Positions 44,743 through 52,054 of a DNA stretch of 64,000 nucleotides are shown here, in pieces. The notes under the pieces were generated by a model. It was given only the letters and a program-made list of their open reading frames with translations. It did not search any database and was not told where the DNA came from. A program made the position numbers and the translations under genes. The stretch spans positions 22,386 through 86,385 of the forward strand of contig JAVBMR010000024.1 of the NCBI GenBank assembly GCA_031552235.1, read 5' to 3'. The first letter of the stretch is position 1. Each line of letters starts with the position of its first letter. Source of the stretch: WRDF01 sp031552235. GTDB taxonomy: Bacteria; Bacteroidota; Bacteroidia; Bacteroidales; Rikenellaceae.

Positions 44743-45246
44743 ATGTGTGAAAAAGATTGCCGGTACGAAAAAGCGGATTCGTGTGATTTACCGATCTTGA
44801 AAGAAATAGCCAAAAGAGTTATCCGAAATAATTTCACTCCGTTTTTAGGCCGCGAGATGACGGATTCATATATAGACTCCGGAGCATCTGATAACGAAAT
44901 CGAGATGAATATTGCGAACTGCGTTATCATGAAATTATCCGGCATTCCGATCGGATTCGGTATCTTGCTGGATAATAAGATACATTTGATAATGATAGAT
45001 GTTCGGTATCAGAACCAATCCCATGGTACGGCGTTCCTGTCCTATTTGGAAGATCGACTGTTTGAAAAATACCAAACGATAGAATTACAGACATTTAGCA
45101 GCAATAGTGTCGCAAAGAATTTTTATTTGAAGAACAACTGGACGATACTCACGGAGGAAGATGCGAACATGCTTACACTTGTAAAATCAAGAAACTTCCG
45201 GGTTCCCTATCTCAACAACATATCAGCTATGAAGAACAGGGCGTAG
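44743..45246 (+). CDS. GNAT-family N-acetyltransferase
   Basis: A 167 aa acetyltransferase-like protein. The acetyl-CoA-binding pattern is seen as VRYQNQSHGTAFLSYLEDRLFEKY (A-motif Q-x-x-G-x-A type), followed by IELQTFSSNSVAKNFYLKNNW, the usual GNAT strand-helix end. The substrate is unknown. The base composition is clearly more AT-rich than its neighbours, which suggests recent acquisition. The last 40 nt overlap the 3' end of the convergent ubiA-like gene. It is 21 nt after the ACT-like gene. Confidence 0.8.
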   Translation: MCEKDCRYEKADSCDLPILKEIAKRVIRNNFTPFLGREMTDSYIDSGASDNEIEMNIANCVIMKLSGIPIGFGILLDNKIHLIMIDVRYQNQSHGTAFLSYLEDRLFEKYQTIELQTFSSNSVAKNFYLKNNWTILTEEDANMLTLVKSRNFRVPYLNNISAMKNRA

Positions 45247-46067
45247 CCGACGCTCGTGATGCCGTTGATAAGCCCGAATGACGAGGCTATGCGGCGGGTC
45301 CTGGTGGGCGTGAAGACGATATGCTGGAAGACCAGCATCGCCGCGAAAACCGCCGCGCCTGTCCAGTAGAGCGTGTGGCCGCCGTAGGCTGCGCCGACCC
45401 ACCCTATGGCCGCGACCGTGATAATATGCAGGCCGATGCTGATGCCCACAGCTGTGTATGGCGAAAATCTTGCCGGTATACTGTGCAGTTTATGCTCGCG
45501 GTCGAACCCTGCGTCCTGCAAAGAATAAAGTATGTCGAATCCTCCAGTCCAGGTCAGGACAACGACGGCCAGTATCAGCGGTATCAATGCGATAGTGCCT
45601 GTCACGGCGATATACGCGCCAACCGGGACGATGGCCAGGGTCAGTCCCAGCACTATGTGCGCCAGCGACGTGAAGCGTTTCGTGAGGCTGTAGCCCAATG
45701 CCACCGCAAGGGCAACGGGCGACAGAATAAGTGTGAGCTTGTTAATAAAGGCTGCTGTCACGATAAACGCCGCCGAGTTGAGGATCACGAATATTAATCC
45801 CGCGCGCGGCGATATCTTGCCCGAGGGTATCTCCCTGCCTGCCGTTCGGGGGTTGGCGGCGTCGATACGGCGGTCGGCGAAGCGGTTGAAGCCCATCGCC
45901 GCATTCCGTGCGAAAACCATGCATAGCAATATCTTGACGAGCAGCAGCCAGTCGAACGGCGTCCCTGTGCTTGTGAGTGCGTAGACATAGCCAACCAGCG
46001 CGAACGGCATCGCGAATATGGTGTGCGAGAATGTGACCAGCGAGAAGTATTTCGATATTTTGCCCAT
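45207..46067 (-). CDS. UbiA-family prenyltransferase
   Basis: A membrane prenyltransferase of 286 aa with about eight membrane helices. The first metal-binding motif is NRFADRRIDAANPRTAGREIP and the second aspartate-rich motif is DILYSLQDAGFDREHKLHSIP, both typical of 4-hydroxybenzoate polyprenyltransferase-like proteins. In organisms without ubiquinone such proteins act in menaquinone synthesis (MenA- or MqnP-like); which one applies here is not visible. The start at 46067 (MGKISKYFSLVTFSHTIFAMP) was preferred over a longer frame. It overlaps the GNAT gene tail to tail by 40 nt. Confidence 0.88.
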   Translation of the reverse strand: MGKISKYFSLVTFSHTIFAMPFALVGYVYALTSTGTPFDWLLLVKILLCMVFARNAAMGFNRFADRRIDAANPRTAGREIPSGKISPRAGLIFVILNSAAFIVTAAFINKLTLILSPVALAVALGYSLTKRFTSLAHIVLGLTLAIVPVGAYIAVTGTIALIPLILAVVVLTWTGGFDILYSLQDAGFDREHKLHSIPARFSPYTAVGISIGLHIITVAAIGWVGAAYGGHTLYWTGAAVFAAMLVFQHIVFTPTRTRRIASSFGLINGITSVGYALFFIADMLLR

Positions 46068-46114
46068 TGCGTTTTGTCGGAGATGTTTTGTGGCCTCAAA
46101 GGTATGAAATAAAA

Positions 46115-46150
46115 AAGCGATTACCTCCAAATTAATGGAAGTAATCGCTT
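46115..46150 (-). terminator. terminator of the DUF2089/YIP1-like pair
   Basis: The stem AAGCGATTAC/GTAATCGCTT has an inner TCCA/TGGA pairing and is followed on the minus strand by TTTTTTATTTC. Confidence 0.75.
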
Positions 46151-46180
46151 GTCGGGGTTTTCGGGTTGTTAATTGAAATA

Positions 46181-46765
46181 TCACGGAATCATGGGTTTAA
46201 AATAAGCTATGAGCGAGCTTATGCAAAGTAAGGAGAATGTCTCGGCGATTATAACAGAAATTATAAAGACAGCGTTGAGTTTTACTCCGTTTTTCAAATT
46301 GCAAGAAACCTTGAACCCGTTGTACATGAGCGTGATGCTCCATATCAGTATTAATATGCATAGAATTCCTAAAATAGGTATTTGTGTGATTAATAATACT
46401 TCCGGTTTCCCCTGTCTGCCGATAGGCCAGAGGAGTCCGGCTAACGCGAATAACAGCATCGGGGCGCGCGCCAGAGTCATCGTGCCGAGGATGTCGATGA
46501 AACGAAACTTTTTGGCGACAAGGAGCGCGGCGAGGGTCATGACCAACACTATGCTTATAACGTCGACGGCCAACAGTACGAATCCCCAGGAATACGGTGC
46601 AGGTGTTCCTATGCGCATGTCCAGCACGCCGGGAAACCATGTTTGGTTCATTCCTCCTACGGCTCCGGACAGGACAACCAACACGATCCCGATAAAAAAC
46701 GCCTGCCAGCCGGCGATTTTTGTAAACGGATTGATTAGGAAGTTCCAGATAGAATTATTTTTCAT
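46181..46765 (-). CDS. YIP1-like polytopic membrane protein
   Basis: A 194 aa protein with about five hydrophobic helices (FIGIVLVVLSGAV; VLLAVDVISIVLVMTLAALLV; APMLLFALAGLLWPI; ILGILCILILIWSITLMYNGFKV; VFIISVIIAETFSLLCISSLI), which fits the YIP1 domain layout. The start at 46765 was chosen because it follows the DUF2089 gene with an 11-nt overlap and begins at the first family-like residues. Function is unknown. Coupled translation with a putative zinc-ribbon/HTH regulator suggests a two-gene stress or envelope unit, which is inference. Confidence 0.65.
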   Translation of the reverse strand: MKNNSIWNFLINPFTKIAGWQAFFIGIVLVVLSGAVGGMNQTWFPGVLDMRIGTPAPYSWGFVLLAVDVISIVLVMTLAALLVAKKFRFIDILGTMTLARAPMLLFALAGLLWPIGRQGKPEVLLITQIPILGILCILILIWSITLMYNGFKVSCNLKNGVKLNAVFIISVIIAETFSLLCISSLIAYFKPMIP

Positions 46766-47018
46766 AGTCTTCGATTTTAGAAATGATATCATTGAGCATG
46801 TTCCTTACGGTGGGATAGCTTAGTTTCAGGTGCGAAGCCATGTCCTTGAGGCTTCCGCTTTTGCGCACGAAAGTCAGGATAAACTTTTGCTCCTCGGGCG
46901 ACAGCAGGCTGAGCGCCGGTAGTTGGTAGAGGCCGTTCACTTCGGTTCCGCAATTCTCGCATCCAAGGCTTTTTACTTTTAGTTGGTTCTTGCAGCTCGG
47001 GCAATGTGCTGGTAGCAT
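46755..47018 (-). CDS. DUF2089-type zinc-ribbon HTH protein
   Basis: An 87 aa protein. The N-terminal zinc ribbon has CPSCKNQLKVKSLGCENC (two C-x2-C pairs), followed by PEEQKFILTFVRKSGSLKDMASHLKLSYPTVRNMLNDIISKIEDYE, a helix-turn-helix of the sigma-region-4-like DUF2089 family. It is a likely transcription regulator and is translationally coupled to the membrane protein gene. Confidence 0.85.
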   Translation of the reverse strand: MLPAHCPSCKNQLKVKSLGCENCGTEVNGLYQLPALSLLSPEEQKFILTFVRKSGSLKDMASHLKLSYPTVRNMLNDIISKIEDYEK

Positions 47019-47135
47019 AATCTTGTTTTTTATATCGCAATATTAATTATATTTTTAATAAAATCAAATATATGTTGAATAAAATTAATTTTTTATTGAG
47101 AATAATTGCGATTTGGAAGTTCGGGAAGACGCATA

Positions 47136-47165
47136 TTGTGATGCACGGTATTTTTTTTAACTTTG
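47136..47165 (+). promoter_or_regulatory. promoter of lepA
   Basis: TTG at 47136-47138, a 19-nt spacer and TAACTTTG at 47158-47165, 21 nt before the start codon at 47186. Confidence 0.75.
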
Positions 47166-47185
47166 CACGGCATTATAATATCAAG

Positions 47186-48973
47186 ATGAAGAACATCCGC
47201 AATTTCTGCATAATCGCCCATATCGACCACGGCAAGAGTACGCTCGCCGACCGCCTGCTCGACTGCACGCACACCATCACAGAACGTGAAAAACAGGCTC
47301 AGGTACTCGACAGCATGGACCTCGAACGCGAGAAGGGCATTACCATAAAAAGCCACGCCATCCAGATGGACTATGTGCGCGACGGCGAAAAATACACGCT
47401 CAACCTTATCGACACCCCGGGACACGTCGACTTCTCGTACGAAGTTTCGCGCGCGATAGCCTCTTGCGAGGGCGCACTGCTTATCGTCGACGCCACGCAG
47501 GGCATACAGGCGCAGACCATATCGAACCTTTACCTCGCGCTTGGGCATGACCTTGAGATAATCCCCGTGATGAACAAGATCGATATGGATTCGGCGATGG
47601 TGGACGAGGTGCGCGAACAGATCGTAGATCTTCTGGGCTGCGATCCGGACGAGATACTCGCCGCTTCGGGACGTACGGGCGAGGGTGTCGAGGCCATCCT
47701 CGAAGCCATTGTGGACAGGATTCCCGCCCCCAAAGGCGACGAGCAGGCTCCGCTCCAGGCGCTTATCTTCGACTCGGTGTTCAACCCCTTCCGCGGCATC
47801 ATAGCCTATTTCCGCGTGTTCAACGGCACGATAAAAAAGGGCGAGAAGGTCAAGTTCTTCAACTCCGGCCACGAATACGAGGCCGACGAGATAGGTGTGC
47901 TGAAACTCAAAATGAGCCCCAAGCAGGAGATCAAGGCCGGCGATGTGGGATATATCATTTCAGGGATAAAGAATTCCGCCGAGGTGAAGGTGGGCGACAC
48001 GATAACCCATGTCGAAAATCCCGCGAAAGAGGCCATTGCCGGTTTCGAGGACGTTAAGCCTATGGTGTTCGCCGGGTTGTATCCCGTTGAGGCCGACCAG
48101 TACGAAGACCTGCGCGCGTCGCTCGAAAAGCTCCAGCTCAACGACGCTTCGCTCACGTTCGAACCGGAAAGCTCGCTCGCGCTCGGGTTCGGTTTCCGCG
48201 CCGGGTTCCTCGGCCTGCTCCACATGGAGATAATCCAGGAGCGCCTGTACAGGGAGTTCGATATGGACGTCATCACGACCGTCCCCAACGTCTCGTACAG
48301 GGTCCACACCACCAAAGACGAGGTGCTCGACGTGCATAACCCGTCGGGGCTGCCCGAGCCGACATACATAGACCACATCGAGGAGCCTTATATCCTCGCG
48401 CAGATAATCACGAAGACCGAATTCCTGGGCAACGTCATCAAGCTCTGCATCGACAAGCGCGGCGTACTCAAGAACCAGAACTTCGTCACGCAGGACCGTG
48501 TCGAGGTTAATTTCGACATGCCGCTCGCCGAGATCGTGTTCGATTTCTACGACAAGCTGAAGAGCATCTCGCGCGGCTATGCATCGTTCGACTACCATCA
48601 GACGGGCTACAAGCCCAGCAAGCTGGCTAAACTGGACATCCTACTGAACAGCGAGCCTGTCGACGCCCTTTCGTCTTTGATCCATGCCGACCACGCCTAT
48701 GATTTCGGACGCAAGATGTGCGAGAAGCTGAAAGAGCTGATCCCGCGCCAGCAGTTCGACATAGCGATACAGGCGGCCATCGGGGCCAAGATCATCGCCC
48801 GCGAAACCGTCAAGGCCGTCCGCAAGGACGTGACTGCCAAGTGCTACGGCGGCGACATCTCGCGTAAACGCAAACTGCTTGAGAAACAGAAGAAGGGCAA
48901 GAAGCGCATGCGCCAGATAGGTAATGTCGAGGTGCCGCAGTCGGCGTTCCTCGCCGTACTGAAGATGGACTGA
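47186..48973 (+). CDS. lepA: elongation factor 4 (back-translocase)
   Basis: A ribosome-associated GTPase, 595 aa, the usual length. GTPase motifs: AHIDHGKSTLADRLL (G1), EREKGITIK (G2), DTPGHVDF (G3), NKIDMD (G4). The LepA-specific C-terminal domain contains HADHAYDFGRKMCEKLKELIPRQQFDIAIQAAIGAKIIARETVKAVRKDVTAKCYGGDISRKRKLLEKQKKGKKRM. The start at 47186 (MKNIRNFCIIAHIDHGK) replaces a longer frame because this is the conserved LepA start and lies just after the promoter. Confidence 0.97.
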   Translation: MKNIRNFCIIAHIDHGKSTLADRLLDCTHTITEREKQAQVLDSMDLEREKGITIKSHAIQMDYVRDGEKYTLNLIDTPGHVDFSYEVSRAIASCEGALLIVDATQGIQAQTISNLYLALGHDLEIIPVMNKIDMDSAMVDEVREQIVDLLGCDPDEILAASGRTGEGVEAILEAIVDRIPAPKGDEQAPLQALIFDSVFNPFRGIIAYFRVFNGTIKKGEKVKFFNSGHEYEADEIGVLKLKMSPKQEIKAGDVGYIISGIKNSAEVKVGDTITHVENPAKEAIAGFEDVKPMVFAGLYPVEADQYEDLRASLEKLQLNDASLTFEPESSLALGFGFRAGFLGLLHMEIIQERLYREFDMDVITTVPNVSYRVHTTKDEVLDVHNPSGLPEPTYIDHIEEPYILAQIITKTEFLGNVIKLCIDKRGVLKNQNFVTQDRVEVNFDMPLAEIVFDFYDKLKSISRGYASFDYHQTGYKPSKLAKLDILLNSEPVDALSSLIHADHAYDFGRKMCEKLKELIPRQQFDIAIQAAIGAKIIARETVKAVRKDVTAKCYGGDISRKRKLLEKQKKGKKRMRQIGNVEVPQSAFLAVLKMD

Positions 48974-49026
48974 CGCTATCTTATCAACCTGGCCGCGCAA
49001 CCGCTGCCGATCCTGAAATGCTTACG

Positions 49027-49054
49027 GCCTGCCGGATTCCGGCAGGCTTTTTTT
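49027..49054 (+). terminator. terminator of lepA
   Basis: The stem GCCTGCCGG/CCGGCAGGC is followed by T7. Confidence 0.88.
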
Positions 49055-49056
49055 AT

Positions 49057-49290
49057 GCGCATTCCGCAATAATACTCCTGCTGTGCAGTCTGCCGCCGGC
49101 AAAGGGCATAGTTTCGCATTACAGTGCTTCGGGTGTGCATTGACGTTCCCGCTCTGTCGGAGTCGCCGAAGCGACCAGCCCGCCGCGTGGGGCGGCGGCG
49201 GACTGCCGGTGTTGCAGAAGCAACACCGATAGCAGTAATGACATCCCCGGATTAACCGGTGAAACATTAGGGGCAATATTGCGGATGCGC
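49057..49290 (-). repeat. 234-bp structured element, shorter copy of the 8705 element
   Basis: The reverse complement matches the 8705-9067 element over most of its length: the GCGCATCCGCAATA end, GGTGTTGC-ttct-GCAACACC, GTCGC-ttcg-GCGAC, AGAGCGGGAACGTCAAT and CGGCGGCAGACTGCAC. The first hairpin differs from copy 1 at paired positions. It fills the gap between lepA and the small GNAT gene. Confidence 0.7.
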
Positions 49291-49351
49291 TGTTTTGTTT
49301 TAGGTACAGTTGTTGTTACGTGGGATCACATATAACTATAGCAGGATAATC

Positions 49352-49627
49352 ATGAAACATTTTGAGAACGAAACCGGCGGCTATTTTTCGATAGAAAGGG
49401 GCGGCCAGGAAGAAGGGCGGATGTCATATATCGCCATGGACCAGGTAATGGTAATAAACCACACGCGCGTCAGCCCGGCGAGCCAGGGCAGCGGGCTCGG
49501 GACGCAGCTCGTAAAGGGGGCGGTAGACTATGCCCGGGAGAAAGGGTGCATGCTCAGGGCGACATGCCCGTTCGCCCGCGCTGTGCTTGGGAAACACCCC
49601 GACTGGCAGGATGTCGTGGCCAAATAG
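49352..49627 (+). CDS. YjdJ-like GNAT N-acetyltransferase
   Basis: A 91 aa compact acetyltransferase of the COG2388 type. The binding pattern is ISPASQGSGLGTQLVKGAVDYAREKG (written here VSPASQGSGLG), followed by RATCPFARAVLGKHPDW; IERGGQEEGRMSYIAMD forms the first strands. The start at 49352 (MKHFENETGG) is preferred to an ATG 14 codons earlier. The substrate is unknown. It is a single gene with a terminator. Confidence 0.88.
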   Translation: MKHFENETGGYFSIERGGQEEGRMSYIAMDQVMVINHTRVSPASQGSGLGTQLVKGAVDYAREKGCMLRATCPFARAVLGKHPDWQDVVAK

Positions 49628-49665
49628 TTCGGCACGGCACGGTAGGCCGGACGTGCCATATATCG

Positions 49666-49693
49666 GCGGGAGGCAGTGCTTCCCGCTTTTTTT
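49666..49693 (+). terminator. terminator of the YjdJ-like gene
   Basis: The stem GCGGGA/TCCCGC is followed by T7. Confidence 0.8.
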
Positions 49694-49785
49694 ACAGGCT
49701 TTCGGGCCAGGGAAGGACAGGGCGCTTTAAACGTAAGCGACATAGGCCCTTACTCCCGACGTGTCGAAAAAATACACACTAATCC

Positions 49786-49817
49786 TTGGAAGTAGAGCCA
49801 CAAAACAGTTACCTTTG
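49786..49817 (+). promoter_or_regulatory. promoter of the acyl-CoA carboxylase operon
   Basis: TTG at 49786-49788, a 21-nt spacer and TACCTTTG at 49810-49817, 157 nt before the first start codon. Confidence 0.75.
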
Positions 49818-49974
49818 CCGCCGATTGGTTTGCTCTTCCGGGATACGCCGGAGGGCAGTAAAAAAGGAAGCTCCCGAAGGCTGGGAGCAGGTCGGAAGAC
49901 CTGCCTGCCAAGTGCGTTGTCTTACCGCCTCGGAGGGGTAGGCGATGGAATGTGGTTGAACCTAATTTTTATAT
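49818..49974 (+). promoter_or_regulatory. structured 5' leader of the carboxylase operon, resembling a reduced cobalamin riboswitch
   Basis: The leader can fold into a long hairpin at 49832-49857 (TGC-CTTCCGG with CCGGAGG-GCA). Next comes AGTAAAAAAGGAAGC, then the stem GCTCCC/GGGAGC, then GCAGGTC-ggaa-GACCTGC at 49887-49904, and a further CGCC/GGCG stem near 49926-49944. The GGTTT start, the AAAAAGGAA stretch and the GGAAGACCTGCC end recall the flanks of cobalamin riboswitches, but the GCCACTG core box is missing and the region is about half the usual length. It could be a reduced or decayed aptamer or an unrelated structured leader. Confidence 0.4.
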
Positions 49975-51519
49975 ATGGTCAAAAAAATTGTTATAGCCAA
50001 CCGTGGCGAAATTGCCGTTAGGATAGTGCGCTCCTGCCGCGAAATGGGGATCGTTTCGGTGGCACTGTTCTCGGACGCCGACAGGATGTCGAAACACGTG
50101 CTGCTCGCCGACGAGGCGTACCATATCGGGCCCGCGCCGTCGAACGAAAGCTACCTGAAGGTCGATACCATCATCGAAACCGCGCTCGCGTGCGGTGCCG
50201 ACGCCATACATCCGGGCTACGGGTTCCTGTCGGAAAACACCGAATTTGCCCGCAAATGCGAGGCCGCCGGGATAACGTTCATAGGCCCTCGCGCCGAAAC
50301 GATAGACCGGATGGGCGACAAAATATCCGCCCGCCAGTCGATGATCGCGGCCGGAGTGCCGGTCGTGCCGGGCATCGAGCGCAAGTTAGAATCGGTTGAG
50401 GAGGCCGAGCAGGTTTGCCGTGAAATAAGCTTCCCGGTTATCCTCAAGGCCGCTTCGGGTGGCGGCGGGAAGGGCATGCGCCTGATCCGCTCGGCGGGGG
50501 AAGTGGGCGAGGCCTACCTCGCAGCCAAATCCGAGGCTCTGTCCTCGTTCGGCGACGAGACGGTTTACATAGAAAAATACATTGAGGAGCCGCACCATAT
50601 CGAATTCCAGGTGCTGGGCGACAAGCACGGCAACGTGATACACCTCTACGATAGGGAGTGCTCGATACAGCGCCGCCACCAGAAAGTGGTGGAGGAAAGC
50701 CCCTCGCCGTTCATTACGCCCGGGCTTCGCGAGAGGATGGGGCAGACGGCCGTAGCCGCCGCGAAAGCGGTCGATTACGTGGGTGCCGGAACGATAGAGT
50801 TCCTTGTGGATAAGGATTTCAATTACTACTTCCTCGAAATGAATACGCGCCTCCAGGTGGAGCATCCGGTTACCGAAGAGGTACTCGGCCTCGACCTTGT
50901 GAAGGAGCAGATATACGTGGCTTCGGGCCAGCCGTTGCACCTGAAACAGTCTGACATCGTGCAACGCGGACACTCCATCGAGTGCCGCATCTGCGCCGAG
51001 GACGCCGACAACAACTTCATGCCCTCTCCGGGACTTATCAAGCAGATTACCGAACCCAACGGCCTTGGTGTGCGCGTGGACAGCTATATCTACGAAGGCT
51101 ACGAGATCCCGATCTACTACGACCCGATGATCTCGAAACTAATCGTACGTGCCACCACGAGGAAATATGCTATCGAACGTATGGCCGCCGCGCTGGACGA
51201 ATACAAGATCACGGGGATCAAGACCAACATATCCTACCTGAACGCCATCATGCACACGCCTGACTTCGTGCGCGGCGGCTACGACACGGCATTCCTCGAA
51301 AAGAACGAGGAGGCCATCAGCCGCTACCGCAGGGAGAACAACCAGCTTGGCGAAACTGACGTGAACCTCGAAGAGGACATGACCATAGTGGCGGCCCTCG
51401 TGAACTGGATAATGTTCGAAGAGGGTACGCTCGGGAGCAACCCGACTCCTCCGCCCCCTACGACTACGCTCAACCGCTGGAGGGAATTCGGGAAACGCAA
51501 AGGCATGACGGGACTCTAA
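49975..51519 (+). CDS. accC: acyl-CoA carboxylase biotin carboxylase subunit
   Basis: Carboxylates protein-bound biotin with bicarbonate and ATP. The 514 aa protein has the N-terminal KKIVIANRGEIAVRIVRSCREMG, GYGFLSENTEFA, ATP-grasp glycine loop KAASGGGGKGMRLI, and catalytic segment EMNTRLQVEHPVTEEVLGLDLV. A proline-rich tail (SNPTPPPPTTT) extends the C-terminus. It is the first of three co-directional genes (22 nt to the biotin carrier gene). With a separate carrier and a single fused carboxyltransferase, the complex is most like propionyl-CoA carboxylase or methylmalonyl-CoA decarboxylase-type systems rather than AccABCD. Confidence 0.93.
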   Translation: MVKKIVIANRGEIAVRIVRSCREMGIVSVALFSDADRMSKHVLLADEAYHIGPAPSNESYLKVDTIIETALACGADAIHPGYGFLSENTEFARKCEAAGITFIGPRAETIDRMGDKISARQSMIAAGVPVVPGIERKLESVEEAEQVCREISFPVILKAASGGGGKGMRLIRSAGEVGEAYLAAKSEALSSFGDETVYIEKYIEEPHHIEFQVLGDKHGNVIHLYDRECSIQRRHQKVVEESPSPFITPGLRERMGQTAVAAAKAVDYVGAGTIEFLVDKDFNYYFLEMNTRLQVEHPVTEEVLGLDLVKEQIYVASGQPLHLKQSDIVQRGHSIECRICAEDADNNFMPSPGLIKQITEPNGLGVRVDSYIYEGYEIPIYYDPMISKLIVRATTRKYAIERMAAALDEYKITGIKTNISYLNAIMHTPDFVRGGYDTAFLEKNEEAISRYRRENNQLGETDVNLEEDMTIVAALVNWIMFEEGTLGSNPTPPPPTTTLNRWREFGKRKGMTGL

Positions 51520-51541
51520 GGGATTCTAAAAACAGGAAATT

Positions 51542-52045
51542 ATGGAAATTCATATAGGGGAACGGGTCGCCGAGGCAGACCTCATCTCCAAGGAAGAAAA
51601 CAAAGTCCGCGTTTCGATCGACGACAAGGTGTACGACGTCGATATCGTGATCGCCGACAACGGCGTCTCGTCGCTCATCTACGACGGGCAGTCGTTCAAC
51701 ATGGAGGTCGTGCGTTCGGGCAAGCAGTATAAGGTCAACCGCGGCTTCAACTCCTATGACGTGGACATTATCGACGCGCAGGAGAAATACATGCGCTCGC
51801 GCCGCAAGGACGAAGGCCGCCAGGACGACACCATATCGGCCCCGATGCCGGGCAAGATCGTGAAGATAAACTTCAAGCCGGGACAGGCCGCCACCGACGG
51901 CGACACGCTCATAGTTTTCGAGGCTATGAAGATGCAGAGCAACCTGAAAGTCGTGGGCGACTGCGTTGTGCGCGAGGTGCTCGTAAAGGAGGGCGATTCG
52001 GTGGCTTCTGGCCAGCCGCTCATAAAACTCGATATTAATCAGTAA
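51542..52045 (+). CDS. biotin carboxyl carrier protein
   Basis: A 167 aa carrier with biotinylated lysine K130 in the motif VFEAMKMQSN. The C-terminal lipoyl/biotinyl domain starts near residue 98 (ISAPMPGKIVKINFKPGQ); the N-terminal part (residues 1-85, VRVSIDDKVYDVDIVIADNG) resembles the DUF2118-like BT domain that docks the carboxylase subunits. It shuttles carboxy-biotin between the AccC and the carboxyltransferase. It lies 22 nt after accC and 9 nt before the carboxyltransferase gene. Confidence 0.93.
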   Translation: MEIHIGERVAEADLISKEENKVRVSIDDKVYDVDIVIADNGVSSLIYDGQSFNMEVVRSGKQYKVNRGFNSYDVDIIDAQEKYMRSRRKDEGRQDDTISAPMPGKIVKINFKPGQAATDGDTLIVFEAMKMQSNLKVVGDCVVREVLVKEGDSVASGQPLIKLDINQ

Positions 52046-52054
52046 CGAAAGATT

